21,278 bases of DNA from Competibacteraceae bacterium UBA6584 (GTDB lineage Bacteria; Pseudomonadota; Gammaproteobacteria; Competibacterales; Competibacteraceae), in contig DJIW01000017.1 of NCBI GenBank assembly GCA_002433805.1, positions 1,161 to 22,438 of the forward strand, written 5' to 3'. Of the stretch, positions 7,513 to 15,688 are shown piece by piece (within the stretch, counting starts at the first letter, position 1; each line of letters starts with the position of its first letter). The position numbers and the translations under genes were made by a program. The notes beneath the pieces are model-generated. The model was not told the DNA's origin and searched no databases. It saw only the letters and a list, made by a program, of their open reading frames with translations.

Positions 7513-9711
7513 ATGAATAAAACAACGACAGCTGTGTTGATGGGATGGCCGTATCCCTTGGGGGCGACCTGGGACGGCGAGGGCGTCAACTTCGCTCTGT
7601 TTTCGGAGCACGCGGAGCAAGTGGTGCTGTGTTTGTTCGACGCCAAGGGCAAGCATGAAATCGAGCAGATCCCGCTGCGCGAACAGACCTGCGGGGTCTG
7701 GCACGGCTATTTGCCGGAGGTTCGTCCGGGTTTGCTGTACGGCTATCGCGTGCACGGGCCTTACGCGCCAGAACGGGGCCACCGTTTCAACCCGCACAAG
7801 CTGCTGCTCGATCCTTGCGCCAAGCGCATCGTCGGCCAGCCGCAGTGGAGCGAGGCGCATTTCGGTTATCGGGTGGGCAACCGGCATGAGGATCTGAGCT
7901 TCAGCACCCGCAACAGCGCGCCGGGAATGCCCAAATGCCAAGTCGTGGATACCGCTTTTTTATGGGGCGACGACCGCCCGCCCTACGTTCCCTGGCACGA
8001 TACGCTGATCTACGAGCTGCACGTGCGCGGCTTTACCTTGCGCCATCCCGAAATTCCGCCGCACTTGCGCGGCACCTACGCCGGGTTGGCCTGCGAGCCG
8101 GCGATTCATTATCTGAAGTCCTTGGGGATCACGGCGGTGGAGCTGCTGCCGGTCCACTATTTCGTGGACGAGCGCCACTTGCTCGACAAGGGCTTGCGCA
8201 ATTACTGGGGTTATAGCCCCATCGGTTATTTCGCCCCGGACCCGCGCTATGCCGCCACCAACAATCCGGTGAGCGAATTCAAGAGCATGGTCAAAAGCCT
8301 GCATTCCGCCGGCATCGAGGTGCTGCTGGACGTGGTCTACAACCACACCGCCGAGGGCAACCACCTCGGCCCGACTCTGTGTTTTCGCGGCATCGACAAC
8401 GCGGCGTATTACCGGCTGTCGCCCGAACATCCGCGCTACACCATGGATTACACCGGCTGCGGCAACACCTTGAACACCGCCCATCCTCGGGTGTTGCAAA
8501 TGGTGATGGACAGCCTGCGCTATTGGGTGCAGGACATGCACGTCGATGGTTTCCGCTTCGATTTGGCCGCCGCGCTGGCGCGGGGGCTACACGGCGATAT
8601 CGGTCAGGCGAGTTCCTTCATGGACGTGATGCAACAAGACCCGGTGCTGGCGCGAGTCAAGTTGATCGCCGAACCGTGGGATACCGGCCATGGAGGCTAT
8701 CAGGTCGGTCAATTCCCGATCACCGTCAATGAATGGAACGGGAAATACCGCGACGTGGTGCGCGATTACTGGCGCGGCGAGGGCGGTCTGATCGGCGAGC
8801 TGGCGTCCCGGTTGACGGGCTCGGCCGATCTATACCAACACAACGGCCGCCGCCCGCAGGCCAGCATCAATTTCATCACCGCCCACGACGGCTTTACCTT
8901 GTGCGATCTGGTCAGCTACAACCAGCGGCACAACCAAGCCAATCTGGAAAACAATCAAGACGGCGACCCTCACAACCGCAGTTGGAATTGCGGGGTCGAG
9001 GGACCGACCAAAAATCCCAAGGTTCTGGCGTTGCGCCAGCAGCAGCGGCGGAATTTCCTGGCGACTCTGTTGCTGTCGCAAGGGGTGCCGATGCTGTTGG
9101 CCGGCGATGAGGTCGGCCGCACCCAGCGCGGCAACAACAACGCTTATTGTCAAGATAGCGAGTTGAGCTGGTTCGACTGGGATCTTGGATTGCTGGACGA
9201 CAACCGTGAGTTGCTGGCCTTCGTCCAGCGGTTGGTGCGCGTTCGCCAGCGGCATCCGATCTTCCGCCGCCGTCATTTTTTCCGCGGCATTCAGGCCAAT
9301 GGCTTGCGGGATATTCTCTGGTTCAATCCGGATGGCCGAGAAATCAACTACGACGAATGGACGCACGATCACGCGCGCTGTTTGGGCATGTACCTGCCGG
9401 GCACTGGCTTGGGCGATTGGGACAAACGCGGCTATCCGTTGGAAGACGATGATTTTCTGCTGTTGTTCAACGCCCATCACGAGAAAATTTCGTTCGTGTT
9501 GCCCATCGTGCGCGGCAAGAGCTTTTTTGAGGTCATGGTCGACACTTCAATGACGCACGGCCAACCGGTTGAGGGGAACCAGCATCCCGGCGAGCGGCCG
9601 TATCCGGTTCAAGGCCGTTCGTTGGTCTTGCTGAGGCACCCGCGCCCGTTGGACCCGTTCGCCGGAAAGGAGCCGGACGGCGGCAGCAGCGTGTTGGAGA
9701 CCGCTTCTTGA
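7513..9711 (+). CDS. glgX: Glycogen debranching enzyme (isoamylase-type)
   Basis: The 732-residue GH13 enzyme hydrolyses alpha-1,6 branch points of glycogen limit dextrins. An N-terminal CBM48-like domain begins at GWPYPLGATWDGEGVNFALFS. The barrel carries DVVYNHTAEG, the nucleophile D350 in VDGFRFDLAAAL, acid E387 in LIAEPWD, and D459 in ITAHDGFTLCD. Spacings of 37 and 72 residues match GlgX/isoamylase. The frame is open back into glgC (from 7357), but the overlapping part is an out-of-frame reading of glgC. The ATG at 7513 gives a normal N-terminus, although its ribosome-binding site is weak. Another in-frame ATG at 7537 (MGWPYP) is the alternative. Third gene of the glycogen cluster and probably co-expressed with glgC. 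TreX-like activity on GlgE products is possible but not shown. Confidence 0.95.
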   Translation: MNKTTTAVLMGWPYPLGATWDGEGVNFALFSEHAEQVVLCLFDAKGKHEIEQIPLREQTCGVWHGYLPEVRPGLLYGYRVHGPYAPERGHRFNPHKLLLDPCAKRIVGQPQWSEAHFGYRVGNRHEDLSFSTRNSAPGMPKCQVVDTAFLWGDDRPPYVPWHDTLIYELHVRGFTLRHPEIPPHLRGTYAGLACEPAIHYLKSLGITAVELLPVHYFVDERHLLDKGLRNYWGYSPIGYFAPDPRYAATNNPVSEFKSMVKSLHSAGIEVLLDVVYNHTAEGNHLGPTLCFRGIDNAAYYRLSPEHPRYTMDYTGCGNTLNTAHPRVLQMVMDSLRYWVQDMHVDGFRFDLAAALARGLHGDIGQASSFMDVMQQDPVLARVKLIAEPWDTGHGGYQVGQFPITVNEWNGKYRDVVRDYWRGEGGLIGELASRLTGSADLYQHNGRRPQASINFITAHDGFTLCDLVSYNQRHNQANLENNQDGDPHNRSWNCGVEGPTKNPKVLALRQQQRRNFLATLLLSQGVPMLLAGDEVGRTQRGNNNAYCQDSELSWFDWDLGLLDDNRELLAFVQRLVRVRQRHPIFRRRHFFRGIQANGLRDILWFNPDGREINYDEWTHDHARCLGMYLPGTGLGDWDKRGYPLEDDDFLLLFNAHHEKISFVLPIVRGKSFFEVMVDTSMTHGQPVEGNQHPGERPYPVQGRSLVLLRHPRPLDPFAGKEPDGGSSVLETAS

Positions 9712-9790
9712 GTCATGTGCGGGCACGTTGTCGGCGGCGTGTCCAAATGACCGGCGCTGGCGTGGCGTTTGATGGAAAAGAGTTCAACCG

Positions 9791-12700
9791 ATGCTTATCC
9801 CGCATGCCGCGTTTTACCGGAATGGGCTGCATCTTTGGGGTGAATCGGCTCCACCCGAAGGTCCGGTCGCAGCCGGCGCTTATCCCTATCGCGCCGACGG
9901 CGCGGCCTTGCGCGAGGGGCTGGCCCGGATCGGCCTGTCGTTGCTTGAAGAAGCCGCCGCCGGCGAGCGGACGATCTGGTTGCCGACCCAAGGCGATGCG
10001 CCGCTCCCATCCTCGCCGCTGATCGCCGAACCGCCTCATTCCCGCAAGCCGATCCTGCTGGCTCCTTGGCAAATTCCCATCTTGACGCTGCATCCGGCGG
10101 ACGCCATCAATTTGCTGGCGCTGGTCCGCGACCGGCCGACGCTGGAATCGGGCATGGTCGCGGGCGACGATCTGCGGTATTGGAGCGAAGCCTTGTCCCT
10201 GGCGGGTTCGCTGGTGTACCGCCAGCAGGTCTTGCCATCGCTGGTCGAACGAGGACGCCTGTATCGGGCGTGTTGGACGCCGGTTTTCCTCGGCGGGGAC
10301 AGCGGCCGGTTGGACCGCCTCGCCCGCGTCATGCCGCCCGTCGCCCGCGCCGTCGGTTCCGACCGCCGCGCCTTGCCGGATACGGCTCCCCGCGCCGTGT
10401 TGCGGGAATTTTTGAGCTGGGCCGCCGACCATTTGGTCCGGCGGGTTGCCGCTTCCTCCACCATCGGCCGCGCGGGGCCGATGCCCGCCAGCCTGCACGG
10501 ACGCTGGCTGCGCGCATTGTGCAAAACCGATGGGGCGATGGCGGGCGATAAGGTCGAGCTGAAGCGGTTGGCCAACCAGATCCGCGACTGGCAGCGGCCG
10601 CTGTTGCGCCTGATTCATGCGCCTTATCGGCTGTGTTTTCGCCTGGAGGAGCCGGGGCTCGACCAAGCGGACGCCAAGGAGGGCGCGAAGACCTTGTTGT
10701 TCCCCGACGCCGCCGCCGAATGGCGGGTAAGCTACCTGCTGCAAGCGCGCGACGATCCCAGCTTGCTGGTGGCCGCTGACGCGGTATGGAAACCTGAAAG
10801 GGGAACCGGCGCGGGCTTGAAGACGCTGGGACCGAACGCGCGGGAAGGCTTGCTCGCCGCCTTGGGGCAGGCGGCGTCCTTGTGTCCGGCCGTCGAAACC
10901 AGCTTGAAGGCCGCCCGGCCGGCCGGCTGTACCCTTGATACGGCGGGCGCGTTCCGTTTTCTGGCCGAGGAAGCGCCGCTGCTGGAACAGAACGGCTTCG
11001 GCGTGCTGCTGCCGGCCGCCTGGGCGGGCAAGCGCCGGGTCAAATTGACAGCGCAAGCCAAGGTCAAGCCGCGCTTCGATTCCAAGGCCGGGATGACGCT
11101 GGATCAGATACTGGATGTCGAGTGGGAGATCGTGCTCGGCGACGCCGGACTAACCGTCCAGGAGTTGCTGGCGCTGGCCAAACTTAAAGCGCCCTTGGTG
11201 CGTTGGCGCGGCCGGTGGGTGCAACTGTCCGCCGCCGAAATTCAGGCGGCGCTGGCCTTGCAGCGGCAAGATGGAGCCGCATTGTCCGGGCGCGAGCTGC
11301 TGCGGCTGGCGCTGGGCGCGGAGAGCGGCGCCGGGCTGGCGGTGAGCGGCGTCCAAGCCGGCGGCCCGCTCGGTGAACTGCTCGCCGGTCTGGCGCAAGG
11401 CGATCAGATCGCGCCCCTGCCGCCGCCGCCCGGTCTAGACGCCACCTTGCGGCCCTATCAGCAGCGCGGCTACGCCTGGCTGGATTTTCTGACCCGCTGG
11501 GGTTTAGGCGCTTGCCTGGCCGACGATATGGGGCTCGGCAAAACCGTGCAGACCCTGGCGCTGTTGCAGCGGCTGCGGGAAGCGGGCGAGAAACGGCCCG
11601 CGCTGCTGGTATGTCCGACCTCGTTGATCGGCAACTGGCGCAAGGAAGCCGCGCGCTTCACCCCGCAACTGACGGTCATGACGCATCACGGCGCGGGTCG
11701 GGATAAGGGCGAAACCTTCGCCCGACAAATCCGGAATTGCGCGCTGGCGCTTTCCAGCTACGGCCTGCTGCATCGGGATTTGACCTTGCTGCAAGAGGTG
11801 GAATGGGCGGCGGTGGTGCTGGATGAAGCCCAGAACATCAAGAACGCCGAAACCAAACAGGCCAAGGCGGCGCGGGCCTTGCGCGCCGGGCGGCGCATCG
11901 CGCTGACCGGCACCCCGGTCGAAAATCACATCGGCGATCTGTGGTCGATTCAAGAATTTCTCAATCCCGGCTTTCTCGGCCACGCCGCCCGTTTCAAGCG
12001 CGAATTTTTCATCCCGATACAAGTGGAGCGCGACGAAAGCGCCATGGAGCGCTTGCAGCGGCTGACCGGGCCGTTCATCCTGCGCCGGCTCAAGACCGAC
12101 CGCGCCGTCATCCGAGATTTGCCCGAGAAGCTGGAAATGAAGGTGTATTGCACCCTGAGCAAGGAGCAGGCGACCTTGTACGCAGCCGTGGTGCGGCAGG
12201 CGGAAGCGGCGTTGGAAAGCGTCGAAGGCATCGACCGCCGGGCCTTGATTCTGAGCACGCTGCTGCGGCTCAAACAGATTTGCAACCATCCGGCGCATTA
12301 TCTGGCCGACCGATCACTGCTGCCGGGCCGTTCCGGCAAGCTGGCGCGGCTGGCGGAGATGCTGGAGGAAATCCAGACGGTGGGTGAGCGCAGCCTGATT
12401 TTTACCCAGTTCGCCGAAATGGGGCGGCTGTTGCGCGATCACCTGCAAGAGCGGTTGTCGCGAGAAGCGCTGTTCCTGCATGGTAGCTTGAGCAAGGTCC
12501 AGCGCGACCGGATGGTGGAGCGGTTCCAGAACGACCCGTCCGGGCCGCCGGTGTTCATTCTGTCGATCAAGGCCGGCGGCGTCGGCTTGAATCTCACTCG
12601 CGCCAACCATGTGTTCCATTTCGATCGCTGGTGGAATCCGGCGGTGGAAAATCAAGCCACCGATCGCGCTTTTCGCATCGGCCAGAACCGGCAGGTGGAA

Positions 12701-12874
12701 GTGCATAAATTCATCTGCCTGGGTACAGTCGAGGAACGCATCGACGAACTGATCGAGCGCAAGCAGTCGCTGGCGGAAAAAATCGTCGGCAGCGGCGAGG
12801 CATGGCTCACGGAATTATCCACTCACGAATTAAAAGATTTGTTCCGGCTAAGAGCCGAAGCGGTGGAGGCATAA
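9791..12874 (+). CDS. SNF2-family DEAD/DEAH-box ATPase/helicase
   Basis: A 1027-residue protein of the bacterial SNF2/HepA-like group, ATP-driven DNA translocases that remodel protein-DNA or nucleic-acid complexes. The N-terminal ~400 residues are poorly conserved. An SNF2-associated bacterial domain appears around 400-540 (WEIVLGDAGLTVQELLALA, APLVRWRGRWVQL). The ATPase core follows, with motif I GLGKT (K584), motif II DEAQ (D678-Q681), motif III ALTGTPVEN, and a C-terminal helicase lobe with AGGVGLNLTRANHVFHFDRWWNP and QATDRAFRIGQ. All motifs look intact. ATG at 9791 has only a weak purine stretch upstream. It is followed after two bases by a SWIM zinc-finger gene, a recurrent bacterial pairing that suggests they act together on DNA. 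Confidence 0.93.
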   Translation: MLIPHAAFYRNGLHLWGESAPPEGPVAAGAYPYRADGAALREGLARIGLSLLEEAAAGERTIWLPTQGDAPLPSSPLIAEPPHSRKPILLAPWQIPILTLHPADAINLLALVRDRPTLESGMVAGDDLRYWSEALSLAGSLVYRQQVLPSLVERGRLYRACWTPVFLGGDSGRLDRLARVMPPVARAVGSDRRALPDTAPRAVLREFLSWAADHLVRRVAASSTIGRAGPMPASLHGRWLRALCKTDGAMAGDKVELKRLANQIRDWQRPLLRLIHAPYRLCFRLEEPGLDQADAKEGAKTLLFPDAAAEWRVSYLLQARDDPSLLVAADAVWKPERGTGAGLKTLGPNAREGLLAALGQAASLCPAVETSLKAARPAGCTLDTAGAFRFLAEEAPLLEQNGFGVLLPAAWAGKRRVKLTAQAKVKPRFDSKAGMTLDQILDVEWEIVLGDAGLTVQELLALAKLKAPLVRWRGRWVQLSAAEIQAALALQRQDGAALSGRELLRLALGAESGAGLAVSGVQAGGPLGELLAGLAQGDQIAPLPPPPGLDATLRPYQQRGYAWLDFLTRWGLGACLADDMGLGKTVQTLALLQRLREAGEKRPALLVCPTSLIGNWRKEAARFTPQLTVMTHHGAGRDKGETFARQIRNCALALSSYGLLHRDLTLLQEVEWAAVVLDEAQNIKNAETKQAKAARALRAGRRIALTGTPVENHIGDLWSIQEFLNPGFLGHAARFKREFFIPIQVERDESAMERLQRLTGPFILRRLKTDRAVIRDLPEKLEMKVYCTLSKEQATLYAAVVRQAEAALESVEGIDRRALILSTLLRLKQICNHPAHYLADRSLLPGRSGKLARLAEMLEEIQTVGERSLIFTQFAEMGRLLRDHLQERLSREALFLHGSLSKVQRDRMVERFQNDPSGPPVFILSIKAGGVGLNLTRANHVFHFDRWWNPAVENQATDRAFRIGQNRQVEVHKFICLGTVEERIDELIERKQSLAEKIVGSGEAWLTELSTHELKDLFRLRAEAVEA

Positions 12875-12876
12875 GG

Positions 12877-13731
12877 ATGGGTTACGACGATTATGGCTAT
12901 TTTCCCGCCAGCCGGCCGCGCCGGGTCAGCGGCGGCATCAAGGCGCAAAGCCAGCGCGGCGCGTTCGCCAACCGCTGGTGGGCCAAGCGCTGGATCGGGA
13001 CGTTGGAGCGTTTCAACATCGGCGCGCGGCTAGGGCGCGGGCGCAGTTACGCGCGCCAGGGCCAGGTGCTGGATATCGAAATCGCATCGGGCGAAGTCAA
13101 AGCCAGAGTGCAGGGTTCCGAGCGCGAGCCTTATCGGGTGTCGATCAAGCTGAAACCGTTGAGCGCGGCCGACTGGCAAAAACTGACCGAGGCGATGACC
13201 GAGGAAGCGCGGTTCAGCGCCAAGCTGCTGGCCGGAGAGATGCCGGAGGACATCGAACAGGTTTTCGCCGCCGAGGGCTTGTCGCTGTTTCCCAGGACGC
13301 ACGGCGATTTGGCGACGGATTGCTCCTGTCCCGATTATTCCAACCCCTGCAAGCACATCGCCGCCGTTTATTATTTGCTGGGCGAAGCGTTCGATAACGA
13401 TCCGTTTTTGATGTTCCGCTTGCGTGGGATGGAGCGAGATGCTTTGCTGGCGCAATTGGGCGAAACGGCCGGCGCGGAGGAGGATGAGGACGCGGCGGCC
13501 GAACCGGAACCTCTGCCCGAACAACCCTCGGCGTTCTGGACGATGCCGCCTTTGCCGGAAAATGCGACTGGCGCGTTGGCCGCCCCCGCGCAACCCGCCG
13601 CCTTGTTGCGGCGGCTCGGCCCGTTTCCGTTCTGGCGCGGGGAGGCGTCGCCGCTGGAAAGTCTGGAGCCAGTTTACGCGGCGATGGCCGCCGGCGCGCT
13701 TGGAGCGCTGGAAAAACCGGGGTCTGCTTGA
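12877..13731 (+). CDS. SWIM zinc-finger protein
   Basis: A 284-residue protein with a clear SWIM motif, C-x-C-x6-C-x-H (C149, C151, C158, H160 in DCSCPDYSNPCKHIAAVYYLL), a zinc-binding module for nucleic-acid or protein contacts. The N-terminal part (from MGYDDYGYF, through FANRWWAKRWIGTLE and GRSYARQGQV) is the conserved partner region found in SWIM proteins next to SNF2 ATPases. The C-terminal ~90 residues are acidic then Ala/Pro-rich and likely disordered. The frame is open from 12802 inside the preceding gene, but the ATG at 12877 follows GGAGG by 7 bases and starts only two bases past the SNF2 stop. That indicates one operon. Probable role: DNA-binding subunit or targeting factor for the SNF2 ATPase. 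Confidence 0.92.
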   Translation: MGYDDYGYFPASRPRRVSGGIKAQSQRGAFANRWWAKRWIGTLERFNIGARLGRGRSYARQGQVLDIEIASGEVKARVQGSEREPYRVSIKLKPLSAADWQKLTEAMTEEARFSAKLLAGEMPEDIEQVFAAEGLSLFPRTHGDLATDCSCPDYSNPCKHIAAVYYLLGEAFDNDPFLMFRLRGMERDALLAQLGETAGAEEDEDAAAEPEPLPEQPSAFWTMPPLPENATGALAAPAQPAALLRRLGPFPFWRGEASPLESLEPVYAAMAAGALGALEKPGSA

Positions 13732-13760
13732 GCCTGTGATTGCAAGACCGTGGAGGACAT

Positions 13761-14243
13761 ATGGTCAGCATTCTTCCGTTTTCTCGGCAGTACGCCGATG
13801 GCGTCGTCGAGGTCATTCTGCCGATTCAGCAGCATGAGTTCGATATCCCGATCACGCTCGAAGCCCAGCCCGATCTGCAGGATATTGCCGCCTTCTACCA
13901 GCGCGGCCAGGGCCATTTTTGGATCGCCGTGGACGATCAATGGGTGGTGGGAACCATCGGTTTATTGGATATCGGCAACCATCAAACCGCTCTGCGCAAA
14001 ATGTTTGTCAAAGCCTCGCATCGCGGGCGCGAGCACGGCGTCGCTCAGCGTTTGTTCGACACGCTGTTGGCTTGGTGTCAGTCGCAAGGCGTAATGGACA
14101 TTTATCTCGGAACGACCGCGAGGTTCCTCGCCGCCCATCGGTTTTACGAAAAGAATGGTTTTGACGAAATCGCGCGCGAAGCCTTGCCCGCCCGTTTTCC
14201 GGTTATGGCGGTGGACACCCGGTTTTATTGGCGGAAGGTGTAA
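13761..14243 (+). CDS. GNAT-family N-acetyltransferase
   Basis: A 160-residue protein that would transfer acetyl from acetyl-CoA to an amine. The GNAT fold is visible: FWIAVDDQWVVGTIGLLDIG (strands 2-3), LRKMFVKASHRGREHGVAQRLFDTLLAW (strand 4 and the acetyl-CoA pyrophosphate loop, here R-G-R-E-H-G-V-A), and AAHRFYEKNGFDEI (the typical late Tyr and Asn region). An in-frame TTG at 13740 lacks a ribosome-binding site. The ATG at 13761 has GGAGG 4 bases upstream, a little close but the best choice. It follows the SWIM gene by 29 bases and may be read from the same transcript. It converges on the thioesterase gene with a 7-base gap. The substrate cannot be told from sequence. Confidence 0.88.
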   Translation: MVSILPFSRQYADGVVEVILPIQQHEFDIPITLEAQPDLQDIAAFYQRGQGHFWIAVDDQWVVGTIGLLDIGNHQTALRKMFVKASHRGREHGVAQRLFDTLLAWCQSQGVMDIYLGTTARFLAAHRFYEKNGFDEIAREALPARFPVMAVDTRFYWRKV

Positions 14244-14250
14244 CCGAAAA

Positions 14251-14736
14251 CTAAGCGCTATCGTCCGAATCGGATTTCATCTCATCTGGAATCCGAACCG
14301 CCACCACCTCGCCGCGCACGACGACTTCGCCTCCCGCCGCGATGGTGATGTTCACCACCACCTTGCGGTCCTTGATTTCCTGAATTCGGCCGCGCAGTTC
14401 GAGCGGTGCGCCCATCGGGGTGGGTTTGTCGAAATCCACGTGCAATGAGGCGGTTACAAAACGCAAGTACGGTTCGCTGCCCATTGGCCGACCGGCGGCG
14501 CGGTAGGCGGCGGCCGAGGCCGTTCCCGTGCCGTGGCAGTCGATCAACGAGGCGAGCAATCCGCCGTAGACAAATTCGGGGATGCCGGTGAAATAAGGGC
14601 GGGGTTCGATGATCGCCACCGATTCGTCGCCGTCCCACCGGCTTTTGAGATGCAGTCCTTCCGCGTTCAACCGGCCGCAGCCGTAACAGTGGCTGTATTC
14701 GTCGGGATAGGTGTCTTGAAAGGCGTCTTGACTCAT
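14251..14736 (-). CDS. PaaI-type hotdog-fold thioesterase
   Basis: The 161-residue protein resembles PaaI/YigI-type acyl-CoA thioesterases, cytoplasmic hotdog-fold enzymes hydrolysing acyl-CoA. The N-terminus has the common C-x-x-C-G-x-x-N-x-x-G-L element (HCYGCGRLNAEGLHL, C17 and C20). The hotdog helix carries VYGGLLASLIDCHGTG (D66 as likely catalytic acid, H69 nearby), followed by SLHVDFDKPTPMG and the antiparallel strands LELRGRIQEI and KVVVNITIAAGGEVVVRGEVVAV. A GAGG ribosome-binding site lies 6 bases before the ATG at 14736. It is 51 bases downstream of the secreted SH3-like gene on the same strand. Acyl specificity is not predictable. Confidence 0.85.
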   Translation of the reverse strand: MSQDAFQDTYPDEYSHCYGCGRLNAEGLHLKSRWDGDESVAIIEPRPYFTGIPEFVYGGLLASLIDCHGTGTASAAAYRAAGRPMGSEPYLRFVTASLHVDFDKPTPMGAPLELRGRIQEIKDRKVVVNITIAAGGEVVVRGEVVAVRIPDEMKSDSDDSA

Positions 14737-14787
14737 TGGGACCTCGAATGGCGATTGGGCAGATTGGGTCCTGCACTAAGGGAAAGG

Positions 14788-15315
14788 CTACGGACAAAGC
14801 TCCTTGCCGTCGAAATGCTCCGGTTGGTTGCTCCAGCCGATTTGACCTTTATCGTTCTTGACCTTGACCCACCAAGCGGACATCGGGGGACGCAGGATCT
14901 CCAAAGTATTCATGCCTTTGAAATCTCTGACTCTTTTCCCTCGATACCAGATTTTATAATTGTTCTTACCCAGCGGAGTGAGCAGATGGACGAACTCGCC
15001 TTTTTTAACCCGTTCGCCGTTGAGCATCAAGGGTTTTAAAAGTTTGGCCTGCCCGGCTTCGGTCGTGATCACCACGCCGGTCAAGCCGTTCACTGTATCG
15101 TTTTTTTTAGCGGTAAAGACGACTGGCGCTTTGGCGCTTCTCTGCGCGCGTAACGCGGTAGTTTTATTGACCGTCCATTCGCGATAGCGACAGCATTCCA
15201 GCGGACAAACGCCGTAGTCTTCAAAAGAGGTGGGATGAAAGGAATAAGGCGCTGAGAAACTGGCTGATGCCACCAGCAACGCGGTCAGCGTAATCCAAGG
15301 ACTTAAGTGGCGCAT
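14788..15315 (-). CDS. Secreted protein with SH3-like domains, function unknown
   Basis: The 175-residue product has a clean signal peptide: MRHLSPW, hydrophobic ITLTALLVASASF, and a likely cleavage near ASFSA-PY, so it is expected in the periplasm. The mature part carries an unusual cysteine cluster (C37, C41, C42 in VCPLECCRYREW) and a penultimate Cys (C174), suggesting disulfides or metal binding. The body looks like two SH3-like beta-barrel segments: TTALRAQRSAKAPVVFTAKKNDTV near the middle and WWVKVKNDKGQIGWSN at the end. I do not recognise the specific family. The ribosome-binding site GGAGAGGA precedes ATG 15315. It begins 24 bases after the upstream small gene, so an operon is likely. 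A role in envelope sensing or wall binding is only a guess. Confidence 0.72.
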   Translation of the reverse strand: MRHLSPWITLTALLVASASFSAPYSFHPTSFEDYGVCPLECCRYREWTVNKTTALRAQRSAKAPVVFTAKKNDTVNGLTGVVITTEAGQAKLLKPLMLNGERVKKGEFVHLLTPLGKNNYKIWYRGKRVRDFKGMNTLEILRPPMSAWWVKVKNDKGQIGWSNQPEHFDGKELCP

Positions 15316-15330
15316 GTCGTCCTCTCCGCT

Positions 15331-15352
15331 TCAGAGTTTTCAACGACTCTGA
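15331..15352. repeat. Inverted repeat spanning a stop codon between two minus-strand genes
   Basis: TCAGAGT (15331-15337) and ACTCTGA (15346-15352) are perfect 7-base arms around an 8-base loop. In the minus-strand mRNA the stem includes the last codons of the 113-residue gene, and the loop holds its stop (at 15340-15342). The ribosome-binding site of the SH3-like gene follows just downstream. Ribosomes finishing the upstream gene would melt the stem, so it could couple translation. It has no U-run to act as a terminator. Confidence 0.35.
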
Positions 15353-15681
15353 TCCTGATCGCTTAACGCGGCGGTGTTCTCCAATGCCGCGAACCACGCG
15401 GCATAGGGGGTGTTGTGGACCAGTCGCCGGTTGTAATCGGGCGCGCCGTCCCGCCACCAAACCGGCCCGCGCTCGCCCAAGGCGACCTTTGCGGCCTGCA
15501 CGGCGGCGCGCGCTTGGCGCAGACGGTCTGCGTCAGCATTGCGCCGAGCGACGGCCACCGCGCGCCGCGCCGCCATCAACTCACTGACCCAATGACCGCG
15601 CTCCTCGGCCGTCAACGCTGGATTGCTCGTCCGCCACAGCCGATTGCGCACGATGAGGTAGCGACCGTCAGGCGTCACCAT
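15340..15681 (-). CDS. Small conserved protein, function unknown
   Basis: A 113-residue protein beginning MVTPDGRYLIVRNRLWRTSNPAL, with a charged Ala/Arg-rich helix in the middle (ELMAARRAVAVARRNADADRLRQARAAVQAAK) and a C-terminal segment WWRDGAPDYNRRLVHNTPYAAWFAALE. I recall this as a recurring small uncharacterised protein in proteobacteria but cannot name a function. It is very basic with no signal or membrane span. The frame is open far upstream (to 15948), but that part overlaps the endonuclease V-like gene and reads as noise, and the start at 15681 gives a sensible N-terminus despite a weak ribosome-binding site. It lies 7 bases after the endonuclease V-like gene, so the two are probably translated together. 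Confidence 0.7.
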   Translation of the reverse strand: MVTPDGRYLIVRNRLWRTSNPALTAEERGHWVSELMAARRAVAVARRNADADRLRQARAAVQAAKVALGERGPVWWRDGAPDYNRRLVHNTPYAAWFAALENTAALSDQDQSR

Positions 15682-15688
15682 GGAAGAA

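Noticed and set aside
9713..11056. Minus-strand open frame of 447 codons opposite the SNF2 gene
   Set aside because: Antisense to a gene with intact helicase motifs; low-complexity Arg/Gln/Gly-rich product.
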